A stretch of DNA of 64,000 nt from Falsiroseomonas sp050563545 (GTDB taxonomy: Bacteria > Pseudomonadota > Alphaproteobacteria > Acetobacterales > Acetobacteraceae), in the NCBI RefSeq assembly GCF_050563545.1, contig NZ_JBNXUM010000002.1, positions 1 through 64,000 of the forward strand. Direction: 5' to 3'. Below the pieces are notes generated by a model. It was not told the origin of the DNA. It saw only the letters and a list, made by a program, of their open reading frames with translations, and made no database searches. A program made the translations under genes and the position numbers. Shown here piece after piece: positions 1 through 8,624 of the stretch. Positions within the stretch are counted from its first letter, which is position 1, and every line of letters starts with the position of its first letter.

Positions 1-547
1 GCTCTTCGTCTCGCCGGGCGTGAAGCCTGCGCGCGGCCATGCCTTCCTGCTGGAGCGCGGCGAAGCCCGCCAGCAGGGAGAGGGAGGCGAGCGGCATCGC
101 CCAGCGCGGCCCGCCGCGCGCGGCCAGCAGCAGCGTCCCTGCCGCGACGCCGGCGAGGACCGGCGCGCTGCGCCAGAGGTCGGGCAGCCAGCGTGCCGCG
201 CCCGACATCCACCACCCCGCCCAGAGCGCGGCGGCGGCGGCGGCAGGCCAGGACGCCCACCCCCAGCGGCGTGCCGCCACCACCCCGGCCGGCACGATCA
301 GCGCGAGCGCCAGCATGAGCGCGGGCAGCCGTTCCGGCACCTGGCGCGGCGAGCCCGACAGCACGCCGAAGGCAAACCACCAGCCCGCGAGGATGCCGGT
401 CGCGGCCGCCACGGCGGCCAGCCCCGGCCGGCGCAGCGCGCGCGCGGCCAGCGCGACGCCGAGCGCGACGGCGAGCGCCAGGGCCGCCGCCTCCCAGCGG
501 TGCAGCGCGGCGACGAGGGGCGCGGTCAGGGACGCTAATCGCTCCAT
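1..547 (-). CDS. Integral membrane protein, partial (C-terminus off the left edge)
   Basis: An open frame on the minus strand starts with ATG at 547 (MERLASLTAPLVAAL) and stays open to the window edge, giving about 182 residues. It is built of Ala/Leu/Val/Trp-rich hydrophobic stretches separated by short Arg-rich loops, with roughly five membrane segments, so it is a polytopic inner-membrane protein. The visible part has no family signature I recognise. It is divergent from the cytochrome b561 gene at 643, and the 95 bases between them must hold both promoters. The reading frame is convincing; the function is unknown. Confidence 0.6.
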   Translation of the reverse strand, partial: MERLASLTAPLVAALHRWEAAALALAVALGVALAARALRRPGLAAVAAATGILAGWWFAFGVLSGSPRQVPERLPALMLALALIVPAGVVAARRWGWASWPAAAAAALWAGWWMSGAARWLPDLWRSAPVLAGVAAGTLLLAARGGPRWAMPLASLSLLAGFAALQQEGMAARRLHARRDEE

Positions 548-642
548 CGCGCCTTCCTGCCCCGGCGCGCCGCGCCGCCGCAATCCGGCTTGCCTTCGGC
601 GCGACGTCCCGCACAGTGGGCGGGAGCATCGCCGGGGGTGAG

Positions 643-1326
643 ATGGACGGGCGGCACAGGCTGAAGGTCTGGGATCCCTGGGTGCGCCTGGTGCACTGGG
701 CGATCGTGCTGCTGCTGCCGCTGCAGTTCTGGAGCGCGAAGACCGCGCGCTTCGACCTGCATGTCGCCTTCGGCTACGCAATGCTGGCGCTGGTCGCCTT
801 CCGGATCGCCTGGGGCGTCGTGGGGTCGGACACCGCGCGCTTCTCGCATTTCCTGCGGAGCCCGGCGGCGGCGCTCGAGCATCTCCGGCATGTCGGGCGG
901 CGCGAGGCGCCGGTCGATGTCGGGCACAACGCGGCGGGCGGCTGGATGGTCCTGGCGCTGCTGCTGCTGCTGCTCACTCAGGCGGTGACAGGGCTCTTCG
1001 CCGATGACGGCGTGCTGACCCGGGGGCCGCTCGCGCATCTCGTCGGCGGCGCCTGGAACGACCGCGCGACGGCGGTGCATGTGCGGGTGTTCTGGGTGAT
1101 CGCGGCCTGCGCGGTGCTGCACGTCCTCGCGGTGCTGGCCTATCGGAAGGTGCTTGGGCGGAACCTGGTGGCGCCGATGGTGACCGGCAGCATGGAGGTC
1201 CCGCCGGGTATGCAGGCAAGGGCGCCGCGGATGGGCAACCCGGCGCTGGCGGTGGCGCTGCTGGCGGCGGCGGGTGGGCTGGTGTGGTGGATCAGCACGC
1301 TGAAGCCGGCGTCGCTGTTCGATTGA
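643..1326 (+). CDS. Cytochrome b561-type diheme cytochrome b
   Basis: A 227-residue membrane cytochrome b of the cytochrome b/b6 domain family. The N-terminus has the family hallmark WDPWVRLVHW just before the first membrane helix. Further histidines suitable as heme ligands lie in the second (DLHVAFGY) and fourth (VHVRVFW, VLHVLAVLAY) helices, and a last hydrophobic segment closes the protein. ATG at 643 is preferred over the in-frame GTG at 616 because a GGGGGTGAG ribosome site sits directly before it and the family starts near this point. It converges on a cytochrome c' gene; b561 and c' genes are commonly neighbours and are thought to exchange electrons between the quinone pool and the periplasm. 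Confidence 0.85.
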   Translation: MDGRHRLKVWDPWVRLVHWAIVLLLPLQFWSAKTARFDLHVAFGYAMLALVAFRIAWGVVGSDTARFSHFLRSPAAALEHLRHVGRREAPVDVGHNAAGGWMVLALLLLLLTQAVTGLFADDGVLTRGPLAHLVGGAWNDRATAVHVRVFWVIAACAVLHVLAVLAYRKVLGRNLVAPMVTGSMEVPPGMQARAPRMGNPALAVALLAAAGGLVWWISTLKPASLFD

Positions 1327-1450
1327 AGGTGGGGGGCTGGAGAGCGCCCCCACCCCGACCAGCCGGCGGTCCCGGCGGCGTTCGCCGACAGTCCCTGGGC
1401 GTCGCGGCAGTGCCGCGACCCCCCGTGAGCGGGCGAGGGAAAAGAGGCGC

Positions 1451-1497
1451 TCAGCGCGCGCGGAACTGGTCGCGCGGTCAGCGCGCGCGGAACTGGT
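1451..1497. repeat. Short tandem duplication at the 3' end of the cytochrome c' gene
   Basis: The 20 bases at 1478-1497 (stop codon and last codons of the cytochrome c' gene on the minus strand) recur exactly at 1451-1470, a period of 27 bases. The second copy lies just downstream of the stop codon and is non-coding. It looks like a slippage duplication of the gene end. Confidence 0.8.
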
Positions 1498-1933
1498 TAT
1501 GGCAGTTCGCGCAGATCTGGCCGGCGGCGCGCAGCATGTCCGGCGTGGCGCCGCCATTCGCGGCGGCGGTCTTCATGCTGGTGAGCTGGGCGACCATGCT
1601 GTCGGCGAGCCGGTCGAAGGCGGCCCGGTTGGGCTGGATCGCCGCCAGCGCGCGGGTCTGGCCCTCGGCCCGTCCCTCGGGCAGCGGCGGCGTCAGGGTC
1701 GGCGAGGGATAGAGCGCATCGAGGTTGCCGTAGAAGGCGATGATGCGATCGGCGCGCTCGGCGATCGCGGCCTGGCTGCCGCCGGTCTGCATGATGCCCT
1801 GGATGGCCTCGAGATGGCGCCCCATCTCCCGCATGCCTTCCTTGCGCTGGACCACGAGATTGGTCTGCGCAAGCGCGGTGCCGGCCGCCCCCAGGCTCGC
1901 CGCGAGCGCCGCGGCCATCATCCAAGGCTTCAT
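1478..1933 (-). CDS. Cytochrome c' (periplasmic)
   Basis: A 151-residue class II cytochrome c. A cleavable signal peptide (MKPWMMAAALAASLGAAGTALA) precedes an all-helical domain, and the heme-binding motif C-A-N-C-H (C141, C144, H145) lies almost at the C-terminus, as in cytochrome c'. The start at 1933 is chosen over 1960 because it begins exactly at the signal peptide, with AGGA close upstream. The family binds NO and other gases at a five-coordinate heme. It converges on the cytochrome b561 gene, its likely redox partner. The last codons are duplicated just beyond the stop codon. Confidence 0.9.
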   Translation of the reverse strand: MKPWMMAAALAASLGAAGTALAQTNLVVQRKEGMREMGRHLEAIQGIMQTGGSQAAIAERADRIIAFYGNLDALYPSPTLTPPLPEGRAEGQTRALAAIQPNRAAFDRLADSMVAQLTSMKTAAANGGATPDMLRAAGQICANCHNQFRAR

Positions 1934-2172
1934 TCCTGTGGCTTCCCCTCTGGCCCGCATGGGCGGCCGCCAGATGAAGCGGGCGTAACAGCAGGGTCAA
2001 CCGCGAGGTGGGTGACGAACTGTGACGCCATGGGAGGGAATCGGCTCGCCGCGCGGCGCCGGGGCTCGCGGCGCCGCGCGGCTCGTGTCCGGCTTGCCGC
2101 CCCGCGCGCCCCCCGCTATAGGGCGCGCCTCGCCGCGATCCGAACCCTCAGGGCAAAGAAGCGGCGTGATGC

Positions 2173-2249
2173 CGGAGTGTAGCTCAGCCTGGTAGAGCAC
2201 TGTGTTCGGGACGCAGGGGCCGGAGGTTCGAATCCTCTCACTCCGACCA
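2173..2249 (+). tRNA. tRNA-Pro (anticodon CGG), CCA encoded
   Basis: A full cloverleaf is visible. The acceptor stem CGGAGTG pairs with CACTCCG. The D arm is GCTC...GAGC, the anticodon loop is TTCGGGA (anticodon CGG), and the T arm is GGAGG-TTCGAAT-CCTCT. The discriminator A and CCA are encoded. A strong intrinsic terminator follows about 30 bases later. Confidence 0.97.
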
Positions 2250-2281
2250 GAAGACCCGGCCCGAGGGTCGCGCATCGAAAG

Positions 2282-2312
2282 AACCCCGCCAGGGCAGCCT
2301 GGCGGGGTTTTT
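2282..2312 (+). terminator. Intrinsic terminator of tRNA-Pro
   Basis: A perfect ten-base stem CCCCGCCAGG / CCTGGCGGGG with loop GCAG, flanked by AA on the left and a run of five T on the right. Confidence 0.92.
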
Positions 2313-2475
2313 CGTGCCGCGGTTCCGGCCCGGCGACGCGCCTTGCGCGTGCTTTGCGCGGCCATGCCGGATTGCACATGGCCCCTTTCGATCGCCTTGG
2401 CCCGGGACGTGCTTTCACCCGCTGTCGCGCGCTGCAGTGCAGCGACCACGTCCGGTGAAACCACGAGGGGTTGTC

Positions 2476-3255
2476 ATGAAGATTGCACAGATTCTGGGCT
2501 CGTTCGCCCTGGCCGCGGGCATTGCCGCCGCCGCCACCCCGGCCTCCGCGCAGCAGCAGATCGAAAGCCTCGGCCTGACCGTCACCACCACGCCGGGCGT
2601 CGTCAGCGACTACCTGTTCCGCGGCATCAGCCAGACCCGCGACCGGCCGGCTGCGCAGATCACCCTCGATGTCGAGCATTCCAGCGGGCTCTATGTCGGC
2701 GTCTTCGCCTCCAACGCCTATTTCGCCGGGACCAACATCCGCCAGGAGGTGGACGGCATCGTCGGCTACCGCTTCACCGTGGCCGGCGTGAAGCTCGACG
2801 CATCGGCCATCTACATCGGCTACCCCGGCTACACCGAGCCGCCGGGCGGCTTCCAGGCGGCCTGGTGGGAGACCCAGCTGCGGGCGAGCTACGAGATCGA
2901 TTCCGTGAAGCTGCTCGGCTTCTTCGCGTGGTCGCCGGACTTCAACTTCCAGTCCGGCAACGGCTTCTACCTCGAGGGCGGCGTGGACATCTCCCTGCCC
3001 TTCGACTTCACGCTGTCCGGCCGCGTCGGCCGCCAGTGGATCGACCGCAACTTCGCCAGCGTGAACCGGCCCAACGACGGCTACTGGGGGGCGCCGGACT
3101 ACTGGACGGGCTCGATCGCGGTGTCGCGCGAGATCGCCTTCGGCTTCATCGGCACGCTGGGCGCAAGCTTCACCAACATCAGCCAGAACGAGTGCTTCGG
3201 CGGGCAGAAGATCTGCGACAACCGGATCTACGCGGCCATCACGCGTCCGTTCTGA
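2476..3255 (+). CDS. TorF-family putative porin (outer membrane)
   Basis: A 259-residue protein with a signal peptide ending in TPASA-QQQ and a mature part of alternating amphipathic strands ending in aromatic F, as in outer-membrane beta-barrels. SDYLFRGISQT near mature residue 30 is the hallmark of the TorF/Gcw_chp porin family, whose length of about 240-260 residues also fits. ATG at 2476 is preferred over 2314 because it begins the signal peptide. The 226-base gap after tRNA-Pro presumably holds its promoter. The substrate is unknown. Confidence 0.88.
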   Translation: MKIAQILGSFALAAGIAAAATPASAQQQIESLGLTVTTTPGVVSDYLFRGISQTRDRPAAQITLDVEHSSGLYVGVFASNAYFAGTNIRQEVDGIVGYRFTVAGVKLDASAIYIGYPGYTEPPGGFQAAWWETQLRASYEIDSVKLLGFFAWSPDFNFQSGNGFYLEGGVDISLPFDFTLSGRVGRQWIDRNFASVNRPNDGYWGAPDYWTGSIAVSREIAFGFIGTLGASFTNISQNECFGGQKICDNRIYAAITRPF

Positions 3256-3266
3256 GGGTACAGGGG

Positions 3267-3299
3267 GCAGGAGGGGCGGCGCGGCCGCCCCTCTCCTGC
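3267..3299 (+). terminator. Hairpin after the porin gene, possible terminator
   Basis: GCAGGAGGGGCGGC at 3267-3280 pairs with GCCGCCCCTCTCCTGC, allowing one small bulge, about 10 bases after the porin stop codon. There is no T-run, so this may be a stabiliser or a weak terminator. Confidence 0.45.
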
Positions 3300-3334
3300 T
3301 AGACTGCGGCAAGACCGCAGGAAGGACGCCCCCA

Positions 3335-4315
3335 ATGTCAGGCTTCGCCAGCACCAAGGACCTCGCGGAGAAGACCGTCTCCTTCGACGAGCTCGGCCCG
3401 GGGCTCTACGGCTACACCGCGGAAGGCGATCCGAATTCCGGCATCGTCGTCGGCGACGAGGGCGTGCTGGTGGTGGACGCGCAGGCGACGCCGCGCATGG
3501 CGCAGGAGGTCATCGCGCGCATCCGCACGGTGACTGGCTTGCCCGTCACCCACATCGTGCTCAGTCATTACCACGCGGTCCGCGTGCTCGGGGCGTCGGG
3601 CTATCCCGGGGCGGCGATCATCGCCTCCGACGTCACGCGCGAGCTGATCGTGGAGCGCGGGCAGCAGGACATGGAGAGCGAGATCGAGCGCTTCCCGCGC
3701 CTCTTCCGCGGCAAGGAGAGCATTCCCGGCCTGACCTGGCCGCACGTGGTGTTCCACAAGAAGATGACGCTCTGGATGGGCAGCCGTGAGGTGCAGATCA
3801 TTCATGTCGGCCGCAGCCACACCGCGGGCGACACCGTGGTCTGGCTGCCGAAGGAGAAGGTCTGCTTCGCCGGCGACGTCGTGGAGTTCGGCGCAACGCC
3901 CTATTGCGGCGACGCGCATTTCACGGACTGGCCCGCGACGCTGGCCGCCGTGCGCGCGCTGGGGGCGGAGAAGCTGGTGCCCGGCCGCGGGCGCAGCCTG
4001 GTCACGAAGGCCGAGATCGAGGAAGGGCTCGCCGGCACCGCGTCCTTCACCTCGGACCTGTTCGCCATCGCCAGGGCGGGTGTCGCGAAGGGTGCGACTC
4101 TCAAGCAAGTGTACGATGAGGCGATGGGCGCGATGCGGCCGAAATACGGGCAATGGGTGATCTTCGAGCATTGCATGCCGTTCAACGTCTCCCGCGCCTA
4201 TGACGAGGCGAAGGGCCTGGACCGCCCGCGCATCTGGACCGCCGAGCGCGACGTCGAGATGTGGCAGTCGCTCGAGCACGGCACGGCGATGAAATCCGCC
4301 GAGATCGCGCGCTGA
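3335..4315 (+). CDS. MBL-fold metallo-hydrolase, variant metal site
   Basis: A 326-residue metallo-beta-lactamase-fold protein with its two halves around the usual landmarks: VLVVDAQA (48-51), the LSHYHAVRV motif (H78, H80), HVGRSHTAGDTV (third His) and FAGDVVEFG (metal Asp). In the canonical HxHxDH motif the D and second H are replaced by Val82 and Arg83, so the second metal site should be altered. It lies 13 bases before hmgA and is probably co-transcribed, which suggests a hydrolase linked to aromatic amino acid breakdown. The substrate cannot be told from the sequence. Confidence 0.85.
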   Translation: MSGFASTKDLAEKTVSFDELGPGLYGYTAEGDPNSGIVVGDEGVLVVDAQATPRMAQEVIARIRTVTGLPVTHIVLSHYHAVRVLGASGYPGAAIIASDVTRELIVERGQQDMESEIERFPRLFRGKESIPGLTWPHVVFHKKMTLWMGSREVQIIHVGRSHTAGDTVVWLPKEKVCFAGDVVEFGATPYCGDAHFTDWPATLAAVRALGAEKLVPGRGRSLVTKAEIEEGLAGTASFTSDLFAIARAGVAKGATLKQVYDEAMGAMRPKYGQWVIFEHCMPFNVSRAYDEAKGLDRPRIWTAERDVEMWQSLEHGTAMKSAEIAR

Positions 4316-4328
4316 AGGGGAGGCAGCG

Positions 4329-5672
4329 ATGACCCTCGTCCAGTCGCAGATCGCGCAGTCCACGACGCTGAGCCCGGGCTACATGTCGGGCTTCGGCAAC
4401 GGCTTCGAGACCGAGGCCCTGCCGGGCGCGCTGCCGGTCGGGCGCAACAGCCCGCAGCGCTGCGCCTACGGGCTCTATGCCGAGCAGCTCAGCGGCTCTC
4501 CCTTCACCGCGCCGCGGGCATCGAATGAGCGGAGCTGGCTCTATCGCATCCGCCCGACCATCGCTCATTGGGGCAGCATGCGCCCGGCGGCGATGGGGCA
4601 TTGGCGCTCCGCGCCGTGCAGCGAGGTCGAGCTGCCGCCGGCGCCGATGCGCTGGGCGCCGGTCGCGGTGCCGGAGGGGTCGTTCTCCTTCCTTGACGGC
4701 GTGCGCACCATCACCACCGCGGGCGACGCCAGCGCCATGGCGGGCATGGCGGCGAGCCTTTTCTTCGCGACGAAGCCGATGCAGGACGAGGTGTTCTGGA
4801 ATGCCGACGCCGAGATGCTCTTCGTGCCGCAGCAGGGCGCGATAAGGCTGCGCACCGAGTTCGGCGCGATCGAGCTGATCCCGGGCGAGATCGCCGTGGT
4901 GCCGCGCGGGGTGAAATTCGCGCTCGACCCCGTCAGCGGTCCGGTGCGCGGCTATCTCTGCGAGAACTACGGCGGCGCCTTCACCCTGCCCGAACGCGGC
5001 CCGATCGGCGCGAACTGCCTGGCCAATCCGCGCGACTTCCTCACCCCCGTCGCGGCCTATGAGGACCGGGAGGTGCCGACGCGCCTGGTCGTGAAATGGG
5101 GCGGGACGCTCTGGGAGACGGAGCTCGGCTGGAGCCCGCTCGACGTCGTCGCCTGGCACGGCAACTACGCGCCCTACAAGTACGACCTCAGGCGCTTCTC
5201 GCCGGTCGGGCCGCTGCTCTTCGACCACGCCGATCCCAGCATCTTCACCGTGCTGACCGCGCCGAGCGAGACGCCGGGCACCGCCAACATCGACTTCGTC
5301 ATCTTCCCCGATCGCTGGATGGTGGCCGAGGACACCTTCCGCCCGCCCTGGTACCACATGAACGTCATGAGCGAGTTCATGGGGCTGATCCACGGCCAGT
5401 ACGACGCCAAGCCCGAAGGCTTCCGGCCCGGCGGGATTTCGCTCCACAACCAGATGCTGCCGCACGGGCCGGACGTGGATGCGTTCGAGGGCGCGTCGCG
5501 GGCGGAACTCCGGCCGCGCAAGCTGGAGAACACCATGGCCTTCATGTTCGAGACGCGCTTCCCGCAGCGGGTCACGCGGTATGCGGCCGAACTGCCGGAA
5601 CGCGAGCGCAGCTACGAAGGCTATGGCGCGAAGCTCGTGCGGAAGTTCGATCCGTCGAAGCGGGAGATTTGA
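4329..5672 (+). CDS. hmgA: Homogentisate 1,2-dioxygenase
   Basis: A 447-residue homogentisate dioxygenase. It opens the ring of homogentisate to maleylacetoacetate in tyrosine and phenylalanine breakdown, using Fe(II) and O2 in the cytosol. The N-terminus (YMSGFGNGFETEA) and the block FRPPWYHMNVMSEFMG are family signatures. H343, E349 and H379 match the iron ligands H335, E341 and H371 of the human enzyme with a constant offset. It follows the MBL hydrolase with a GGAGGCAGCG ribosome site. The later pathway genes (maleylacetoacetate isomerase, fumarylacetoacetase) are not in the window. Confidence 0.97.
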   Translation: MTLVQSQIAQSTTLSPGYMSGFGNGFETEALPGALPVGRNSPQRCAYGLYAEQLSGSPFTAPRASNERSWLYRIRPTIAHWGSMRPAAMGHWRSAPCSEVELPPAPMRWAPVAVPEGSFSFLDGVRTITTAGDASAMAGMAASLFFATKPMQDEVFWNADAEMLFVPQQGAIRLRTEFGAIELIPGEIAVVPRGVKFALDPVSGPVRGYLCENYGGAFTLPERGPIGANCLANPRDFLTPVAAYEDREVPTRLVVKWGGTLWETELGWSPLDVVAWHGNYAPYKYDLRRFSPVGPLLFDHADPSIFTVLTAPSETPGTANIDFVIFPDRWMVAEDTFRPPWYHMNVMSEFMGLIHGQYDAKPEGFRPGGISLHNQMLPHGPDVDAFEGASRAELRPRKLENTMAFMFETRFPQRVTRYAAELPERERSYEGYGAKLVRKFDPSKREI

Positions 5673-5688
5673 GGCGTCACGTCACCTG

Positions 5689-5715
5689 CCCTCTCCACCC
5701 GCAGGGGGGAGAGGG
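5689..5715. repeat. REP-like palindromic repeat, family A, copy 1
   Basis: CCCTCTCC - acccgca - GGGG - GGAGAGGG forms an eight-base stem. The same 27 bases recur exactly at 16984-17010. It sits between the convergent ends of hmgA and the DUF2842 gene, as expected of a dispersed intergenic palindrome that may also act as a transcript end. Confidence 0.75.
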
Positions 5716-5726
5716 CCATCGCGCCC

Positions 5727-5918
5727 CTACCCCGCCCGCGCCGCCCAGAACATCAGCGCGCGGGCGGGCCAGACCCAGGCGATGCCGGCGAGGGTGAAAT
5801 AGGCGACCTCGACGAACCAGGGCAGGCCCAGCACGACATCCGCCAGCGCCACCACCGCCCCGACATAGAGCAGGAACCCCAGGGTTCCGACGAGCAGGGC
5901 GATCAGGGAGCGCGGCAT
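5727..5918 (-). CDS. DUF2842-family small membrane protein
   Basis: A 63-residue protein with two membrane helices, SLIALLVGTLGFLLYVGAVV (about 4-23) and VAYFTLAGIAWVWPARALMF (about 38-57). The WVWPAR element and the length match the alphaproteobacterial DUF2842 family, whose function is unknown. The start at 5918 is preferred over upstream starts because the family begins close to the first helix. It converges on hmgA and is divergent from apt. Confidence 0.75.
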   Translation of the reverse strand: MPRSLIALLVGTLGFLLYVGAVVALADVVLGLPWFVEVAYFTLAGIAWVWPARALMFWAARAG

Positions 5919-6091
5919 GGCGCCGATGTGCACCGCCCGGCCCACCCCGCCAAGTCCGGCCGCTGTTGCGGCAGCCGGGCTGGCAGCGTAGCTTCGGCCC
6001 AAGGAAGGCAAGCACCAGGCCTGCCCCGCGCCCCATGCGGCGCGGGGCAACCCTGTTGCGTCGCCGCCCGGGGAGCCGCGCGACCAGCACG

Positions 6092-6649
6092 ATGACCGAG
6101 ACCACGCCGTCCCGCCTGGAGGCCGATCCGACGATCGACCTCAAGGACCATATCCGCGGCATCCCGGATTTCCCGAAGCCAGGGATCCTGTTCTACGACA
6201 TCTCCACCCTGCTCCGGCACGGCAAGGCCTGGCGCACCGCCATGGCGCGCATGGCCGACCGGATCGCCCCCCACCGGCCCGACGTGCTGGCCGGGATCGA
6301 GAGCCGCGGCTTCCTCGTCGCCGCCCCGCTCGCGCTGGAGCTCGGCCTGGGCTTCGTGATGCTGCGCAAGCCGCGCAAGCTCCCCGGTCTGACCATCGGG
6401 CTGAACTACGCGCTGGAATACGGCACGGACCGGATCGAGATGCAGGCGGACGCCGTGCAGAAGGGCAGCCGCGTCGTCGTGCTCGACGACCTGCTGGCCA
6501 CCGGCGGCACCATGGCGGCCGGCATCTCCCTGCTGCGCCAGGCCGGGGCGATCGTGCCCTGCGCCGCCTGCCTGATCGAGCTGACCTTCCTTGGGGGCCG
6601 GGAGCGTCTCGATGTCCCGTTCGAAGCGCTCGTCGCCTACGACGAATAG
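6092..6649 (+). CDS. apt: Adenine phosphoribosyltransferase
   Basis: A 185-residue APRT that salvages adenine with PRPP to AMP in the cytosol. The family landmarks are IPDFPKPGILFYDIS near the N-terminus, AGIESRGF, and the PRPP-binding loop VVVLDDLLATGGT. ATG at 6092 gives the usual family length; the frame is open further upstream but that part is Arg/Pro-rich and unlike APRT. The 3' end overlaps the start of the LOV histidine kinase gene in another frame. Confidence 0.95.
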   Translation: MTETTPSRLEADPTIDLKDHIRGIPDFPKPGILFYDISTLLRHGKAWRTAMARMADRIAPHRPDVLAGIESRGFLVAAPLALELGLGFVMLRKPRKLPGLTIGLNYALEYGTDRIEMQADAVQKGSRVVVLDDLLATGGTMAAGISLLRQAGAIVPCAACLIELTFLGGRERLDVPFEALVAYDE

Positions 6650-8624
6650 CGCGCCCGGCGCCGCGGAGGCCCGCACCGCGGCGAACGAGGCAGCGCTCTA
6701 TGCCGAGGCGCTGGCCGCCTCGGTCGCGGCGGCGCCGACCGGCGTCGTCATCAGCGACCCGAACCAGCCGGACTGCCCGATCGTCTTCGCCAACCCCGCT
6801 TTCCACCGGATCACGGGCTACCCGCCGGAGGAGGTCATCGGGCGGAACTGCCGCTTCCTCCAGGGCTCGGGCACCGACCCTGCCGCGGTGCAGGGAATCC
6901 GCGAGGCGCTGGCGGCCGGTGGGGCGGTGGACGTCCGGCTCGTCAACTACCGCCGCGACGGCAGGCGCTTCGTGAACGAGCTCCACATCTCCCCGGTGCG
7001 CGACGCCGCCGGCCGGCTCGTCTACTTCATGGGCATCCAGCATGACGTGACGGAGCGCGTGAAGGCCGAGGACGCCGCCCGCCGCGCCCGCCGCGCGGCT
7101 GAGAAGGCGTCGGCCGAGAAATCCGACTTCCTCGCCTTCGTTAGCCACGAGGTGCGCACGCCGCTGAACGGCGTGCTGGGGACGCTGTCGCTGCTGCTCG
7201 ACACGCCGCTGGATGCGGAGCAGCGCGCCTATGCCGAGACGGCGCGGCGGTCGGCCGAGACGCTGCACTGGACGGTGAACGAGCTGCTCGACCTCTCCCG
7301 CATCGAGGCTGGCCGGCTCGAGCTCGAGGACATCGCCTTCGACCCCGGCGAGCCCGTGCGGGAGGTGATCGCCGCCCAGGCCGCGGTCGCCGCCGACAAG
7401 GGCCTGCGGCTGACCGCGACACTCGACCCCGCGCTGCCGGCGCGAGTGATGGGCGATCCGCGGCGGCTGCGGCAGGTCGTGATGAACCTCGTGGACAACG
7501 CCATCCGCTTCACCGCCGCCGGCGCGGTGGAGGTCACCGCCGCCGTCGAGGGCGAGCGCATCGTCTTCGAGGTCCGTGACACCGGCTCCGGCATCCCGCC
7601 CGGGCTGCGCCGACGGCTGTTCCGCCGCTTCCAGCAGGCCGATGCGGGCACCGCCCGGCGGCATGGCGGGTCCGGGCTCGGGCTGATGATCTGCCGGCGG
7701 CTGGTCGGGCTGATGGGCGGCCAGATCGGCGTGGAGTCCGAGCCCGGCGAGGGCAGCGTCTTCCGCTTCGACCTGCCGCTGCGTCCCGCCGAAGGCTCGG
7801 CCGAAGCGCCGCGCGCGCCCGTCGTCGAGCCAGCGCGGCGCCCGGCCGGCGAGGCCCCCTTCGCTCGCCTGCTGCTGGCCGAGGACAGCGAGGCGAGCCA
7901 GCTCGTCGGCGCCGCCATGCTCCGCAAGGCCGGCTACGAGGTGGACCTGGTCCGCGACGGCGAGGGCGCGGTGGAGGCGGCGTCCGGCGGGTCCTACGAC
8001 GCCGTGCTGATGGATGTCCGCATGCCCGGCCTCGACGGCTACGAGGCGACGCGGCGGATCCGGGCGCTGCCGGGCCATGCCGGGCGGGTGCGGATCCTGG
8101 CGCTGACGGCCTCCGCCATGCCGGGCGACGTGCAGCGCTGCCTCGCGGCCGGGATGGACGCGCATCTCGCAAAGCCCGTGGACCGGGCGGGGCTGCTCGG
8201 CGCGGTGGCGGCGCTGCTGGCCTCGGTCCCCGCGCGGCCGCGCGCCCCGGCGCCGATCGCCGAGCCCGGGCCCGCGCATGTCGTGCTGGTGCGCGAGACG
8301 CTGGAGGAGCTGCGTGCGGCCGTCGGGCCCGGGCGCCTGCCCGACCTCGTCGGCGTCTTCGCGGCAGAGACGCTGGCCCGCATCGGGCGACTGAACGAAG
8401 ACCCTTCCCTGCCCGCGGTGGAGGCCGAGGCGCATGCCCTGCAATCCGCCGCCGGCACCTTCGGTGCGGCGGCCCTGCGGGAGGCCGGGACGGCGCTGGA
8501 ACGCGCCGCCGCCGCGGGCAGCGCGGGGGAGGTCGCGGCGATCGTGGGGTCGCTGCCCCGGCTCGTGGACCGGACGCTGCACGCGCTGTCGCGCGCCGCG
8601 TCGGTTGCCGCGGGCGGGGGATGA
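6612..8624 (+). CDS. LOV-domain hybrid histidine kinase with REC and HPt domains
   Basis: A 670-residue four-module signalling protein. Residues 40-150 form a PAS domain of the LOV type: GRNCRFLQG carries C80, the cysteine that bonds flavin in blue-light receptors. A coiled linker leads to the kinase dimerisation box FVSHEVRTPLNG (H179), the N box (MNLVDNAIRF), and ATP lid motifs DTGSGIPP and GSGLGLMI. A receiver domain has D468 (LMDVRMPG). A C-terminal HPt domain has H608 in AHALQSAAGTFGA. There are no membrane segments, so it is a soluble blue-light phosphorelay protein with all relay sites present. ATG at 6612 lies inside the last codons of apt (38-base overlap), which suggests coupled expression. 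The output regulator is not nearby. Confidence 0.92.
   Translation: MSRSKRSSPTTNSAPGAAEARTAANEAALYAEALAASVAAAPTGVVISDPNQPDCPIVFANPAFHRITGYPPEEVIGRNCRFLQGSGTDPAAVQGIREALAAGGAVDVRLVNYRRDGRRFVNELHISPVRDAAGRLVYFMGIQHDVTERVKAEDAARRARRAAEKASAEKSDFLAFVSHEVRTPLNGVLGTLSLLLDTPLDAEQRAYAETARRSAETLHWTVNELLDLSRIEAGRLELEDIAFDPGEPVREVIAAQAAVAADKGLRLTATLDPALPARVMGDPRRLRQVVMNLVDNAIRFTAAGAVEVTAAVEGERIVFEVRDTGSGIPPGLRRRLFRRFQQADAGTARRHGGSGLGLMICRRLVGLMGGQIGVESEPGEGSVFRFDLPLRPAEGSAEAPRAPVVEPARRPAGEAPFARLLLAEDSEASQLVGAAMLRKAGYEVDLVRDGEGAVEAASGGSYDAVLMDVRMPGLDGYEATRRIRALPGHAGRVRILALTASAMPGDVQRCLAAGMDAHLAKPVDRAGLLGAVAALLASVPARPRAPAPIAEPGPAHVVLVRETLEELRAAVGPGRLPDLVGVFAAETLARIGRLNEDPSLPAVEAEAHALQSAAGTFGAAALREAGTALERAAAAGSAGEVAAIVGSLPRLVDRTLHALSRAASVAAGGG

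Noticed and set aside
20..641. Two overlapping plus-strand frames at the left edge
   Set aside because: They are Arg/Gln/Pro-rich shadows of the minus-strand membrane protein, whose frame has clean hydrophobic helices.
6141..8582. An 813-residue minus-strand frame
   Set aside because: It is antisense to apt and the LOV kinase, rich in Arg/His/Gln as expected of GC-rich shadows.
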